A stretch of DNA of 64,000 bases, taken from contig WFMF01000262.1 of NCBI GenBank assembly GCA_011033025.1, positions 124,001 to 188,000 of the forward strand. The letters are read 5' to 3'. Positions within the stretch are counted from its first letter, which is position 1, and every line of letters starts with the position of its first letter. Source of the DNA: Beroe forskalii. Lineage: Eukaryota > Ctenophora > Nuda > Beroida > Beroidae. Under the pieces are notes generated by a model that did not search any database, was not told the DNA's origin, and saw only the letters and a program-made list of their open reading frames with translations. Shown here in pieces: positions 12,501 through 27,500 of this stretch. A program made the translations under genes and the position numbers.

Positions 12501-15500
12501 CAACGTCATCAAGTCATTAAATTACGCTATTTTAGTGACGGCATCTCAGCCGATTATTTCTGGCACGGGCATATTAATATTGGGAGGGGAATGGGGGAGA
12601 AAAGAAGAGAAGGAAGGGTCACCGTGAGCAGATGGCACCAAGTTTCGAGGCGCTGCAAGGGCCGGAATATACTCCAGACTATATTGTTGATGTTTAGATC
12701 CCGCCCCTTTATTTGTAAATATTTATATACGGAAGACAATGCCGATCATAAACATGAAATAGACAAATATATATACTATATGTTGTGTGCAATATATATA
12801 TGAATTTACTCTTAACAATTGTAATTTATCCCTTTGTTATTGACATGAACGACATGCCTAGTTAAATCCTTAGTAGTAGCCGGGGCTCGCAAACAATGGC
12901 ACTCAATTTGAGACTAGTTCAAGGCTTTTTGATTTATCGTCAGAAGGAGGGGTTGGGTGGTGCCATGGGAAGGATTTGTAGTATGTGATCTGAAATTTAA
13001 ACTATTCTACCCAGTCGGTAGGAATGACGTGGTGATAACATTGTGATTTAATTCAACACCGGAAGATACAAACCATTTTCATCATCTGGTTAGAATCTAG
13101 AAGGAACGTTTGACGTCATGTTATGATAAGCTCATAGATAGGAATAAAACTTAAACTCTCGTGGGATTCTTTTGATGTCGAATTATAATTAGAGAAAGGC
13201 AAGATATTTAGGATAAATAACCAAACAGAACAGTTACCAAATTGCTTCATTCCTTTAACTAGCTGAGAAGAGGGTTTGTGAAAACTTTCAGATATGGCAG
13301 CAGAGAGGGGGTAAAATGGAAGAAAGAGGGGATTTTGAGGGTGACTACCTGACTAGATCTGCATTTCTGCTAGTGCTCAAGGGAAGAATTGGGATCAGCA
13401 ATAGGTTCTCAAGAGTCAAGCAGCTCACCATCGGTGTGCCTTGCATTGTGTTGTCAGTTGCAACACCACATCAAAAGAATTAGGTACCCAGAAGTCCACC
13501 TCAATATTCATGTCGGTTGCTCAGTAGTCAGTGTTCACAGCTCGTGTTGAATTGGACACCAATAGTTCCCTTGAGCAACAGCAACGATAGGATTAATTAG
13601 ATACTTAGGTATAATCACTTGAAAAGTACTATAATTTTGGTGCTGCCTGATGCGAAAACGGGGTAAATACTTAGCTTACTTCTATTCCTAAAGAGGGTAA
13701 GTACTGTTTTAAATGACTTTAAAGGGCTGATATTGATACTGTCGTATGCTGCAGCCGTACACTCTAAACTACAAGACAACCCATTTCACTGTTTCTGACA
13801 GTTACCAGAACTGTGTCGCGTGAAAATTACTATTGTTTTATGATAATTTAATGCCACCGTTTTGAAACTATTTGAATGTCTACTTCTCACTATAACCGTA
13901 GATCATATACTCATATAATACGGTTTGTAAGAAAAATTAATTTACCTGATTAGATACATTGTCTTTGCAGTATCATGTTATTAACGGTACTTAGGTTATT
14001 ATCTGATTATGAGATTAGCGAGCTATTATCTTCGGCGGCAACAAGAACTCATGTACGTATAATACTGCGCAACAAGTGTACTTATAGTGATGGGGAAACA
14101 TATAGTAAAATGGTAAAAGTACGTGAATTGATGACCGGACATGGGCATTTCGTAGAATTTGTACCTAATTTAAGAAATTTAAATGAAAAATGTTGCAAAT
14201 TCAGTTCAAAATTTCATGGCAGTCTATTTAGCTCGTTCAAAGATTATCGGGACATTTTCGTATTGATTCATTCATTAAATAAATTTTGTAGGCCACATTG
14301 GTTTAATGACAATCATTAATAATACCAAAATTGTAAAATACTTGCCTATTTTAATATTTGATTACCTAACTTGTATTTTTTTCGCAACAAGTTCAACTAT
14401 TTTTCGCTCCGTTGCACGTGCCTGTCACGTGGTAGCCACCTATAGTGTTGACCACGTGACGAACCTTAGTAACAGGCAATTACCACGCGACCTTGTCTTA
14501 TGACACGGCCTGTCCCAGCAAAAGACCAACTTTTTTACAGCAATCTATTCTTGTTATCTCACTAGCGAAAAAGTAATAACGGCATTGGTCTTGTGGTCAT
14601 CATTTCGTGCCTTCGGCACTCCATTCTATTACTAAGCGGAGTCGAGGAGCTCCAATAAATGCCGTCGTTACATAGAATTTGAGATATATTCGTGAAAAAA
14701 GCTCTGAATAGGAAGTTTTAGGGCTATCAATAAGTCAATTTTCTTTTTTTATTTTATTTTGAAGGTTTTACTTCTATTACAACAGCTGTAACAGCCAATG
14801 ACAGGAATCGAAGGATTCAATTTCAAGTGTAATCAAACCAGTGACAGTTAATTGAGGAAGTGTAATCCATACTTTCTTCGCCCGAGACTTCGCTGCAATG
14901 GGCAGCTCCTCATTCAACCCTCCCGCACAGTTTCCTGTATAACGCTCGGCTGAGTGAACCGTGTGGCTGCTTAGGCGAGAGTTCTCACCCTTAGCACGGT
15001 AGGCACGGCCGGGAATCGAACCACCAACCTCTCGATTGAAAGTACGACGCCTTAACCACTGCGCTACCTGACCGTAAAATATGATTTATAGCTCAATATC
15101 ATGTGGCTCAACCTTGTTAAGACTTGATTTCACGGGGTAGTTTTCACCATTAGCTATGAAAACATTTATTTTGGGTCCAGTTCTATCATCATTTTGAGGT
15201 TTTGAAGCAGGTTTCATACAGTAATAGGATTCCTGGAAATGCGATAATGGAAATTCTTGCACGAGGGGTAGCCGAGTGCAATTATTGTGCTTATTGCAAG
15301 AGGGGAAGCTGAGTATTATAAACAAAATGATCATTACACGAGGTGAAGCCGAGTGCAATAATTTCTATGGTCGCATGCCTAGGAATACTATTCCTTCATT
15401 ATTATAAATGTTACGAACAATGCTATTATGAAAATAATAGCACACCATATAAGTTGTTATGAATTTTATAACACAATTATTTCTAGTATAGGAGCAGTTC

Positions 15501-18500
15501 TGCAGAGACTGATTAGAGCTGACAATATTGTCTGATTAATCTCCAGTAATGATAGTTGATTGAGGGCTTTTATTGAAACGTGTGTCCCTCTTTCCCTAAT
15601 CACTAATAATAATAACATGCACTTCTTTTAGCTGACCCTTGTCCTTCTGGACCTGTATGTCTCGTTTAAAAGTCGTGTAGTATTCATTATCACTAAACAT
15701 ATATAGACCCTCTTCAAAGGACTCGGAATTGCGAAAGAGTTTAGGTACATCGTATCTGAGGCAACCTAACTGCAGGATAAGGGGAATTACCATGGCAACT
15801 ATAGAGGTATAGAGGAGAAATTGCAATAGAATATGACCATTGTCCAACACCTTCTTTTGTCAAACGTTGACTGTCGTCTACGATGATATAAACGCTTGAG
15901 GCGCACCAATAGGGTGCAAGTAAAACGTCACGTGATAGTTGTAATTTGTAACAATGTTTGCAGTTCACATATAGGTAGGTTTTTAGACAATGCACTTCAA
16001 TGATGATAATTTATATTTAATTGTCTTTGTTGACCTTGTAACGTCACAAAAGTTCGTGTTTGCCAGGGTGCATAAATTTAAAAGGTGTATGCTTTTTGTG
16101 TTTTGTCATCATATAATATATTTAAACCACGTGTATAGGAGTAAGCAGGGAATCTATATAGGCGAGGTAAGAGTACGCAAGGTACGAGTATTGTTTGAAA
16201 ATATCCTAAACCTGAGGAGTGCCTGGGTAGCTGAAACAATGGTAGAGTTTATATTATATCCGACATATCAATTGCCGAGCTTATCCTTTGTTTGTAAGAT
16301 CATTGTTAAGGTCAATGATATATAAAGGTAGTGGAAAATATTCAAATGAATCAGAAGAGAAGAACTTATTCTAGATAAAATAAGGGTCTTGACATTATTT
16401 CAGATTTATTCAAAACAGAGAAGGTTTTAAGTGCAGTAGCTCTTTTCTCCTTTCCAAAGAATATTAAGGTAACCAATTTAAGCTTTTTCCCTTTTTGGAG
16501 AGGTCATAGTGCAGCATTTCTGTGCTCTGGTTCGCAGATAAAAATACATAATTGAACGTGAAATAAGTTTAAAGTCATAGTTGCATGCCTAATCGAGGGA
16601 ACCTATCCATCACTTTCGGCATTTAACCTTCATTTAACATACGTTTAATTATTTGAACGGTAAGCGTATCCCATAAAGATTGGAATTTAAAGAGGAACCA
16701 AGCACTATTCTATTTACATCTTGGTCACTTTCGACTGCAAATGACTTATTAAGCTGTATTATAAAAGAGTAAAAGACAGGTCATTGACCCATCTTGTTGT
16801 TGCCCGTTTATATGCCATATAGGATTCAATCTAAAGATATTATATATATACGATATTGTCCGGGTAGCTTGTTATAGTGCAAATTGTGGAAATGCAGCAG
16901 AAAGCAAATACGGGATATGAGTTTTAAACGTTAAGTGCACACCCTTAGTGGGAGAATTGTACTATTTCATATTCTCTAAAATCCTTGATTTACTTTCCCT
17001 CGGTTTCTAATCCTGAGCTTTAGTCTAAATAGGACGGATAAAAGTTAAGTTATATGGTCATTTCATGCACGTATATTGTCTTTCCTCCATTTGATACATG
17101 ACCAGTCATTTCCTTATTTCGAAATTTTGGGCATTTAAGTATTTTACTAATTAGATTCATTTGAAACTCATGGCGTAGATAATAAGAATTACTATTCAGG
17201 TACAGTACTAAAAACTAATTTCTTAAGTATTCCAAATACTCAGCTCAATTATATGTAAGATGCAAGATAAAATTTGATTTGAATAACTTAAACAATTATA
17301 TTCTCTAATATACGATGCCTAACGTGATCTCATGACATTTTACCATCCATAATATTGCTGGACAATTTCATCGTTTACCCTCGTTTTGGTGTAAAGAATG
17401 TCAAAGACATTTTCACATGTGTAGTGTACGAAACATTCTCCAGATAAAAATAAACCTCCACGTTAACAAGGCCCGGGTATATCCCATGGATTTGTGGAAA
17501 GTAAAATTACTCGGCACTATAAGAATTTAAAGAGCTTCAAACCCTCATCCTTTCCTACTATCCTAGCCTTAGAGCGCTGTAGCCAATGAGAGCGATTGCC
17601 TGGTCATGTGACTGCGAGCAACCAATGAAAGAAAAGTCCGGACACAAGCAAGAGGCTCGTTCGAAGTTAGTGAGTGAGATTATGCCTTATAACAGTTGTC
17701 CTGTCCTCTGGAATAATGACCGGATATCACATCCGGCTTACAAGATAATGACCCACTCTAATCTAACCGTGTCGGGTTGTTGCCATGGATACATCCAATG
17801 GGAATCGGACTTCCCACACTCCGGCCAATCACGTTCAGAAGAAAAATCACGTGCCCGATTCCAGCCAATGGTAGTTCAGTCCCAGCAATTTTAGGCTAGT
17901 AACAGCGATGAACGAACAAAATCGAGCCCGATTGAAATGCAATATTTTTATGAATAAGGAATAATGAGAATCACGTGACGTTGCCAACGTAAACTCTCGC
18001 TAGATCAATCATAATTTCTTGGTTTACATCGAAGGTTAATGATAAATTCGAATAGCATAAATTCAAAACCCCCAGATACAAAATCAACAGGGCTTACAGG
18101 GTAATACATCCAAGTATAGCAGCTGTAATTGCAAGTGCATGAGTTCTTAGCAATCATCTTGTATTTGGGATATAATATCATAAACTAACTTATTACTTTT
18201 GCATAATAGTTAGGTAATGTCTAAATGAGTCTATTTACAATTATGCTAGGCTTTAATTGGTCCCATTATGAATCATATTAAGTCAGAGCTTCCTCTTCCA
18301 TATGCGTATGAAGCTCTTATCTTTTCCTGATTTGTTTGTCCTGAGACTCATTATTTGACTTTTTGTTCATCAAACCCCAAAACTTGTCTCCCATTTTCTC
18401 TTCATACGTTTTTGTCGTATCTTCTCCAATTTCTCACCAAATTTTCTAATTCCCCGCCTACTTTCCATTTCCTACTTTTATAGAGCTTTCAATTACATCA

Positions 18501-21500
18501 ACCAATAAACCACTACAGTTGTTCATATTTCCGTCATCCTTTCCTCCTACTACTTCCAAACTTCAAAGTTTCGTCTCTTCCTTCTTTCTCAGTTTCTCTT
18601 TACACCAACGTTATTTATTCAATCTTTTGTCTCTTCATGAGAATATCTTCTCCTCACTTCCTCCTCCTTAGCTAAATAGTAGTCTCAGCTCCCACCATGC
18701 TTCCTGTCTCACTTTCCGCTCGGATTCCTGTCTCACCACTTTCTTCCCCATTATCTCTTCTCCAGTCCTCTCCTTGTCAATCACCTTCTTCCTCCCTGTT
18801 TTGGAAGATCAGAGGAGACCTGTCAGGGTGAGAATGGTTGGAGATTCTCTCCACCCTTCCTCCCTAACCCCTCTTCCCCCTGCAGCCCTCTAGTTTTCTC
18901 CTCCTCCTCGTTGTGTGTTTGACACCTGGGAGCAGTGACCTCTCTGAGTGCACGTGCACATCATGATAGGGAGCAGCAACATTGGAACATGCTGTACGCG
19001 GGTCCTCCTCAGATAGCAGTTTGGAGTGACGTTGTTATCACGCATTAAGCTGCTGAATTGAAGACGTTTTATCACCTCATCTCACCGTGCGACATTTGTG
19101 TGGCAAAAACTCCGGAGTGTTTTATTTTAGCTACAATGTAACGTAAGAAAGACAGCAATTCCATGATGATTAGGAGGCCGTGTAACATATGACATTCCTA
19201 CACTTTCTTAATGATGACCGTAATGTGACGCATGATGACCAAATGGAGACTCTGTATAGGAGCCATTGGGATCATGTCCTCATGTTTTGATGCCATAAAT
19301 TTTAAGGTGATTTGGGATTTGAAACGTAGGTGATTCTTTTATTTTCCATCAAAATCATTTAATAAATTTTCATTATCGATCAGTAATCATTGAACTCTTA
19401 TCTAACTGTAGGTGCATTACATGATGCATTACATTCTATATAATAATACCAGGTAAAAAGTGTCCTATATAACCTCTTGTACAGTCCCTCATTAGCCATC
19501 AAACACAGACATGCCTATCGCTCTCGTCTCTACCACAAATCCAACTAATTAAGCGCTCCTTTGCCAAGACCCTCGGTCCCATGTTGCACGTGAGCGTTGC
19601 CCTGGTGACGAACATCCTGCTCAGCCAATAGGAGGAGGGAGTGCAGGTCCCGTGACATGCCCACGTGCCAGGAGTCGGAGCAAGTACCACCCCAAATACA
19701 AAGATTCTCTGGGTCGTCGCTCCTTTAGACTGGGATAATATGTACACAATTGTGCCGAGTGGTCTTGAAACGGCTGTTATTATTACTATTATACTGTATG
19801 TGTGTGAGAAAAAGGATGACAAAAGAATCGCACGGGCTGCAACGTACTAAATCTAGATTTGAAATAAACTAGACGGTATCCTAGTGGGGCTAAAATTTCT
19901 ATGTACCGCAGTTATATATCAGTTAATTCTATAAATGGTATTTTGGCACATTGCCTTCCTCGTTAGACGAGACATACCAGCATGAGCGGGAAATCGCTCG
20001 TCCCGCTCATTTTCTGATCAGCGAGTTTGTGTGTGTGACTAACTACAAGAATGCCACATCGTTAAAGTTAGCATAGTACAAATTAAGGAAGTTGCATCTG
20101 GCGTCCAATTACGCCATTAATTACCTCTTTAAGCTATTAAGTACTTGTATGATTCAGTACAGAGGCATACCATATATTATGCTAATTGAATAATAACTTG
20201 GTATAATCGCTTTCCTACTGTTCTTTCATGCATTTCCTGTAATGACTTTATCGTATTGGATTCTTATCTAACAGTAAGAAAAACAATTTATAAACTAAGT
20301 ACATAGGTGTATGTTCAAGATTGTTAAAAAATCCAATGCATCTGATAACAAAAAGGTGCCACATTAAGACATTGAAGGGTTTGGTAACGGATAAAAAGTG
20401 CAAACCGTGATATTAAACACGAGTGGCCGAAGGCCCGATTGTGTAATATCGCGTTTAAAACCGAGGCCAAAGGCCGAGGTTTCTATTGCTGAGGTTTGCA
20501 CTTTTTACGAGTTAGTTATTAAACCGAATTATGCACCGACCTAACTCGTTGAATTAGGGATATTTTGGAACACAAGGAAATTATGATATGAAACCAAAAC
20601 TGGCTCAACTGCGCGTAATAAATTATAATTATGCACCTATCGAGCATGTTTTTGCAGTGCTCAAAAATCCCTATAGGCACCAGTGTACCAGTCGTAATAA
20701 ATTATTAGGCACTGTGGTGCCAGAATCCTGATTTATTGCGCACTGCAGTTCATAATAATTTATCATGGTGCATAAGGAAATGTTTTAAATTATCATATGA
20801 AGGTAAAACTGGTTCTACCGTGCGAAATAAATTATCACCCACTGTTCCACTGCACCATAATAAATTATTATGAACTACAGTGCGTTATAAATCCGGATTT
20901 TGGCACTGCAGTGCGTATAATAATTTATTACGAACGGTACCCTGGTGCATTTAGGGTCTTTGAACACACTTCAAAAACATGCCTGGAAGGTGCATAATTT
21001 CATTTCATAAGTTGCTACATCATCATAATCGACTCAACTAATTGTTGCTGAAGGTTTTAAAAATTCACTAGAAGATGATAGGCAAGTCTTCTAGCGAATG
21101 GATTATTGGGAAACATATTTCAGATACATGAGAACTTTTCTACGGAAATTGTGGAATACATTTGAAGTTTATTTGAATACATCGCTATTATAGAATCTAT
21201 TATTAACGGTCTTCTCAGGAATCAATAGAAAGGGGAAACCCAATGATATTCAAAGTTATTGCATAGCATAAAAACAGAATTGAAATTCTCGAGAAAATAT
21301 TGTCAATTGCTAGCTGAATTGTACTAGAACACACTTATAAACCAGCAAATTGACTTTAAATGCGATATTACACAATCAGGCCTTCGGCCGCTCGTGTGTA
21401 GTATCATGGTTTCAAATTTTCACTCGTTACTAATTATAATTACAAAAACCCTTCATTGATTACCACCGTTTATGAAAACCCAATGACGGGTAAGTATTAA

Positions 21501-24500
21501 ATTTCACTCCCGTTTGAACAGCGAGATGGATCTGCTGAATCAAGGTCGGTTCGACGATACTAGAAGTATAATAATCAAGTCTTTCGATTGAGTTATGAAG
21601 TGGCTGATATCATCACTCATCACTCGAGCTCTCTCTGTAAACACCAATAAACGGAACTTGAGCCACCACTGCTTTCTTCTTTAGAAGCAAACCAATCGTC
21701 AGTATTCTCTATAGTCACCGTGTTTCAGTGAGCCTTATTCATAGAGTAGAAACAGCTAAACAGACAGAGTATGACTTCAGTCTATGACGGAAGCAAGTAT
21801 CATAGCAGGAACCATTCCACCAGTCATGTTTGCGATTTCAGAACCTGTTCAGGATTTGAGCAGGTCTAACGTCCACCTCAGCAGCAGTTTGGTTGAGAAC
21901 ACAAGGCGCCAACAAGCAGGACAAGCCCAAGTCTCGTGACTCAGAGCCGCCAATGTGGTGCATTTCCCGGACTTTAGTCCGTGCCAGACACAGGTAGAAA
22001 CACCCGACTACAGGCACCAGGGAGGCGCAGCACCCCGCCAGGAAAGTGGTGGTGTCAGTGAACTCCAGGATCAGACCGGCAGCCACACACGGACACAGGT
22101 ACGTCTGCAGGCACAGACCGAGGTCATCGAAACAGCCGAATAGCGGTGCTTGCCACTCCTCGTAGAGGTGGCGTGGCTTGCCCAGGGAGGTGGCAGTGGC
22201 TCCTGAAGTGGCAGTGTGTGGCAGCATTTGCTCTTCTTGCAGGTGATTCTCATCCATCGCAGGGTTTTACAAAGTCACACGCAGAAAGAAAGTTTGCAAA
22301 ACGTTCGATTGATTAGTGAATTCTGGACTCCGAAGATGTAAAACGAGTGTAGAAAGAACCGAAACCTGCCTATGAGTAAGGAGGGATGGGGCTACATTCT
22401 CAAGGAAAAGTTACAGCTTTACAGTGAAATGCATACAATAATGCTAACAAGTAGCACAGGACTCAAGGTTGTCGGGCGCTCCTTTCAATTCTCCCAGACT
22501 AACAAGGGAAACCGGTAATAATAATGAAATAGAATGGCGTGTGAAACGATGTTCGCAGAGATAAAATGGTGCGGAAGTTAAAACACAGCAGCAGCTGCTG
22601 TGGACTTGTGGAATCAATAACAATTCTGAAGACAGATGGTCAATTTTCGGTGGAACGCTGATACAACGACGCAAAAGAGCAATTCTGGATAATCATTACT
22701 GCAATAATTCTAGCTTTGTAATAAGTTATGAGTTCTCAATGCGCGACAACACGATAAAACTTCCGTAGAATTAGTAACGTTCTATGCTATGCATAATATC
22801 ATGAAACGTAATACTATATTATCTATAATGCAGAAGTACGTGCTTGAGTCTTTCTTATTCTATCATGCGGGGCATAGTGTGTGATGGTGTGCTTAGTTTT
22901 GTGACGGAATAAATGAGTAAATGTGTGAGTGAATGTGTGAGTGATTGAATGAATATATGAGTGAGTGAATTAATGAAGAATAGAATGGATATGGATGAGT
23001 ACATGAACTACACAAGTAAGTGAAGGGGTGAATACCTAGATTAGTGAGTGAATGAGTGAATACACAAGTGCAGGAATGAGTGAATACTTGAGTGAGTGAA
23101 AGAGTGAATACATGAGTGAGCGAATAAGCTAATGCCTAAATAATGCATAAACGAGTGAATGAGAGAGTGAATGGGCTATGTTAACTGTGAGCAATTCCTA
23201 AAACAGAGTAAAGTCGGATTATCACATTCACAACTAAAAGCTTTATAAAAGCGGTATCACTTCAGTTTCCTTTTAAGTCTGTGAAACCCAGTACATCAAT
23301 TTGAATTGTGGTGATATATTTCCGTCTATTACAACCGTCTCTCGACAGCAATTTTAACATTTCGTCTGACAAATTGCCGTAATACTTTAATAATCTCATT
23401 TATATAGCCCCAAATTCTCTAGAAAGGCATACGCCCTTCCCCGTTCTTGTTGACATTTGCGTTCGATTGGTCAATGGTTGGATGCGATAACAAGTTTGCC
23501 ATGGCTGATCAATAACTGGCCATGTTGTTTTTGACATAAACCTCAAGTCATTAATGACCGAGTAGCCGGATGCCCTTATGAATGGGAGAGATTGACTATA
23601 ATCTACAATAATAATATACTGTACATACTAACATGCTTTACATAGCATAACGTGTCTAGGCGCTTTTTCACGACTAAGGATACAGTTGCCATGGAAACAG
23701 TGCCAGTGGTTGCTATGGAAGCCACTGTTGGTTGTCATGGACACTACACAACACCTCTACGTCCGGCTTGTTATTACAACCATTATTATACGCGCGTGCT
23801 TCACAGTCACTTCATTGAGGGAGTATAAGCAGCAACTCTACCTCACATTCTCTACAATCCCACCAAACTCACCTTCTCACACTGCTACTCACAGGACGGC
23901 CGGCAGTGGTTTTACTTACACCCTCCCATGCAAATATAGTGTCTACATTGAGCTGCGTCGGGGAGATTATCTGTACTGCATACCAGTTGAGTGAATAGTA
24001 TTGCCAGCATGCCATAGCATAGCCAGCATGCCATAGTATTGCCATCATGGCATAGTATTGCCAGCATACCGGTTAATCATAATATGGCTATGGTTTTAGT
24101 GGAACTATATTTGATATTGGAAAGACCATTTAAACCGTCACAATCTATAGGCATAAGCTGAGTTCTTGGAAATCCTGACAAGCCGTTGTGGAAGCGCAGT
24201 GGAAGTGTTTAGTGAAAAGAGGGTAATTGAGAGCGTCAACCTATGGACACTGGACAGACATGTGCTAACTTAACTCTCCCACATATTCACTGTCATTATG
24301 CTTGTGGAACATCCCTCAGCTTATTCCGACAAATACTGGATGTACATGAAGTCAAGGTTCATTATGCTGAATATAATGGCATACCTATCTCGATAACAAG
24401 CTGCATTGACTCCTCATTGCTATCCAAGCCATTACCTTAATGACCAATGCAGGAATTTCAATTGAGCTCCAAACCATTTTCAGCACGAGCACTTGATTTC

Positions 24501-27500
24501 CCACAGCTTAGTGAAAGTTAACAACTTGTCTCACGAGTCAATTGCTTTGTTCCTGACATATCTAATTGGCGTACTATATCCCTGAACAAGAACCAATTAC
24601 AACTCCAAGGCTTGTATGTACGCGAGCATGTTATCCATTGTTTGAAATTCAACATGTTGCTCCGATATATATAAATATAATATTTAATATTGACCCATTC
24701 AACGCACACCTGGGTCCTATAGAGCATGGCATCCTGCTCCCATTGGTCTACGCGGGTCACGTGACAGCCAGTACTCTACTCCCATTGGTGGAGCGTAACC
24801 ACGTGTCCAACCATCTGGTCAAACGTTGTTTTTGTGAGTAATTAGTGCACCCTCCTGCTCACTCTATTCTGGTACAAAGACTGTTTTTAAAGTTTAGATG
24901 GGACCTAACAATGATCCTGACGGAAGGGGTGAGAGGTAGCTTAGGGAATATATAGTCAAACACATACATACAGATAGATGAGTGGTGAGCATCCATAACC
25001 CTGCCATCCCTATCATCTAAAAGCACCGCTATCACCAGAGATAATCGTGTGACAAAAGGGGAAATAATATCTACTTTTAGAGAATGTATGACGTATGTCC
25101 TGAGGTATCAATACTTTGACAACCATCTTGAATGTTGGAATGCCCATATTGATTCAAATCGACATATAAATATTGAATGGTTGCAAGCAGCATTTGCTGT
25201 CTGACTATTGTTATTCTAAGTGGTTTCATAAAGCATTGCGCGTAGTGAACTGTGAAGTGTATCATTTAGGACGTTCAGTGTACAAATAATCGAGGTATAA
25301 TAGTAGGTATATTTAGTAGATCGGCCAGTTACAACCATTCAATCCTGTGATTTACTACTTAGCTCGGGTTATACTCATTCACTATTCAAAAGGTTTCGCT
25401 ATTGAATAATTGTAATTTTCTTATCGGCAAGGTAACGGCTTTTGATAATGGCTTTGAACAATTGTCAAGCTGTCGTGTAACCAAATGGTGGAGAGCAATA
25501 GTTACCTTACTTATAGTTACACCTAATTCTGAAAGGAGCTGATAATGGTCTAATGTCCTTAAATTCTAAACCCCATACCCAGGATCGCAGACAAAAGATT
25601 GTACACTTTAAAATCTCTCATCAGTTTTTGACGTTGCTGGCCACAAATTCAAGTATTTTTCGGCAAATGTTCGTAAATTTCTTCAACAGATTTTATCCAC
25701 TCCTGATTTTTTCCTGACGACTCTTTGAAATACGAGCTAATTTTCTTAAATCATCTTGACGCACGCGACATCCTGGCATATAATGATAGGAGATACTTTA
25801 CAGCAATCAGTGCTGTAGGATCTGTGCTGATAGTTATTTTCATACACCAGATATGTCGTTCATGTGGTGCAGTATATGATTTCACCTCATGATTAACGAT
25901 GGAGAAGACGCTAAAAAGAGGATAACGCTCGTAAGAGGAGCCAGGATGATTTGCAAATCGTGATATCAACGGTGCGCGTGTGAGACAGAACTGGAGCAAA
26001 AACTACATTATAGAGCAAAAGTACAGTATGAGCTAAAATAAAACTGCTCATCAAAGAGGTCCTCTAAACTTTTAGACTTCATCTGAACTTGCTTAGATGC
26101 TAATCAAAACTATTCCGGTATCCAGAATATTATCAATATCGTTGCTTAAAAGTATTGTCATGATTTATTGATGATTGCCAGACTGCCCAAAAATAAGATC
26201 CCCCTAGTTTTCAGGAGGTGCACTAAAAATGTGAAGGGTCCAGGCCCCACCAAGGATTTTCTCCGAAACTTTACTACCAAAATGAAGTTTAGGATTAAGT
26301 TGAAAATTAAAATTCAGCTATTTCAGAATTTAAACATGCAATTTTTTTCATGCTGAAAGTACAAGGTGACAATTAGGGTTCTGAATAGTAAGTCATTACA
26401 TGTCGAAGAGGTGACTGTATACCGCAAATTGCACGGTCGAGGCAAAGCCGAGACTGTGTAAGTTGGTCAGCTGGTGTAATGGTATTTAGTCTGGCTCGTG
26501 GTCGAAAGATCCCGGGTTCGATTCCCTGCCATTGTCACTGAGCTGAGGGTGGAGGATACAAATGTATCTGAAGCCTATGCACCACACAGTTCACTTAGCC
26601 GTGCAGGAAAATGTACGGGAGGAGCTGCCCATTGCAGCGAAGTCTCGGGCAAATAAAGTATGGATAACAGTAACACTTCCTTAGCCGTTCCTGGCTTGGA
26701 TCCTTTGATTATTAAGACCTTCAAAATAAAAAATGGACAAGGCGTACTGAGTTCTTTATCAATGGTATACGCCATACGGTCACAGATTAGATCATGGAAC
26801 TTCATTATGTACCCCGACCAGAAATAGCTGGGACCGACTATTCTTCCACCGAACAACAGAAGGCATTTCTTTTCACTCAGGTCGGACGACCCTCGTTCGG
26901 ATTCATTTTTGAGTGCTCCTTTATAAAAATCAGACTTCATTTTAAGCAATTTTTCACTTAGATTTCGTGGTTAACATAGATCGCAGCCAACATGATCGCT
27001 AAAACGAGCCTGGAAAGGGTTTGATGAAAGTTTGCTGATGTGAATCTAGGCTAAAATTTTGTGAAATGGCATGACCGACTGACTAGTTGGGAGTCTAAGA
27101 CGGTGAATCCCTGATGGATAAGAGGGGATTTTCCAATAGATACTGGCTTTTTTTTAATTCAATGGTTTCGATAATTTGCAATGTGTAGGACGTATCAAGA
27201 AGTCAAGGAGCTTAAGTCTTCTGATATTGCTCTGTCGAGAATGGTAGGTTACTTCTTATAAGACGGAGAGTAAGAAGGCTTGAACCTTTTTATGAAGAAA
27301 TCTTAGTATAGATCATAGCCATTTCATTCTAGGAGTCCATCGTGAAGTCTCCTACATTCTTATGACGAATGTTTGGGTGTTATTTTTGTAGTCAGTTGTG
27401 CGATATGTTTAGCTATTTTTACCACATCTTCCCCATTCGTTCGAATCGATCATTGGTGGTATCATTGGTGGTATCATTGGTATACGTATATGTGATAACA

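Noticed and set aside
15000-15073. Functional tRNA gene on the minus strand
   Set aside because: A and B boxes are present but the acceptor stem does not close, and a SINE body shared with another copy follows.
21955-22253. ORFs overlapping the PLAC8 gene in other frames
   Set aside because: They are out-of-frame shadows of the conserved PLAC8 reading frame.
26465-26540. Functional tRNA gene on the plus strand
   Set aside because: Same reason: the acceptor ends do not pair and the SINE tail is attached.
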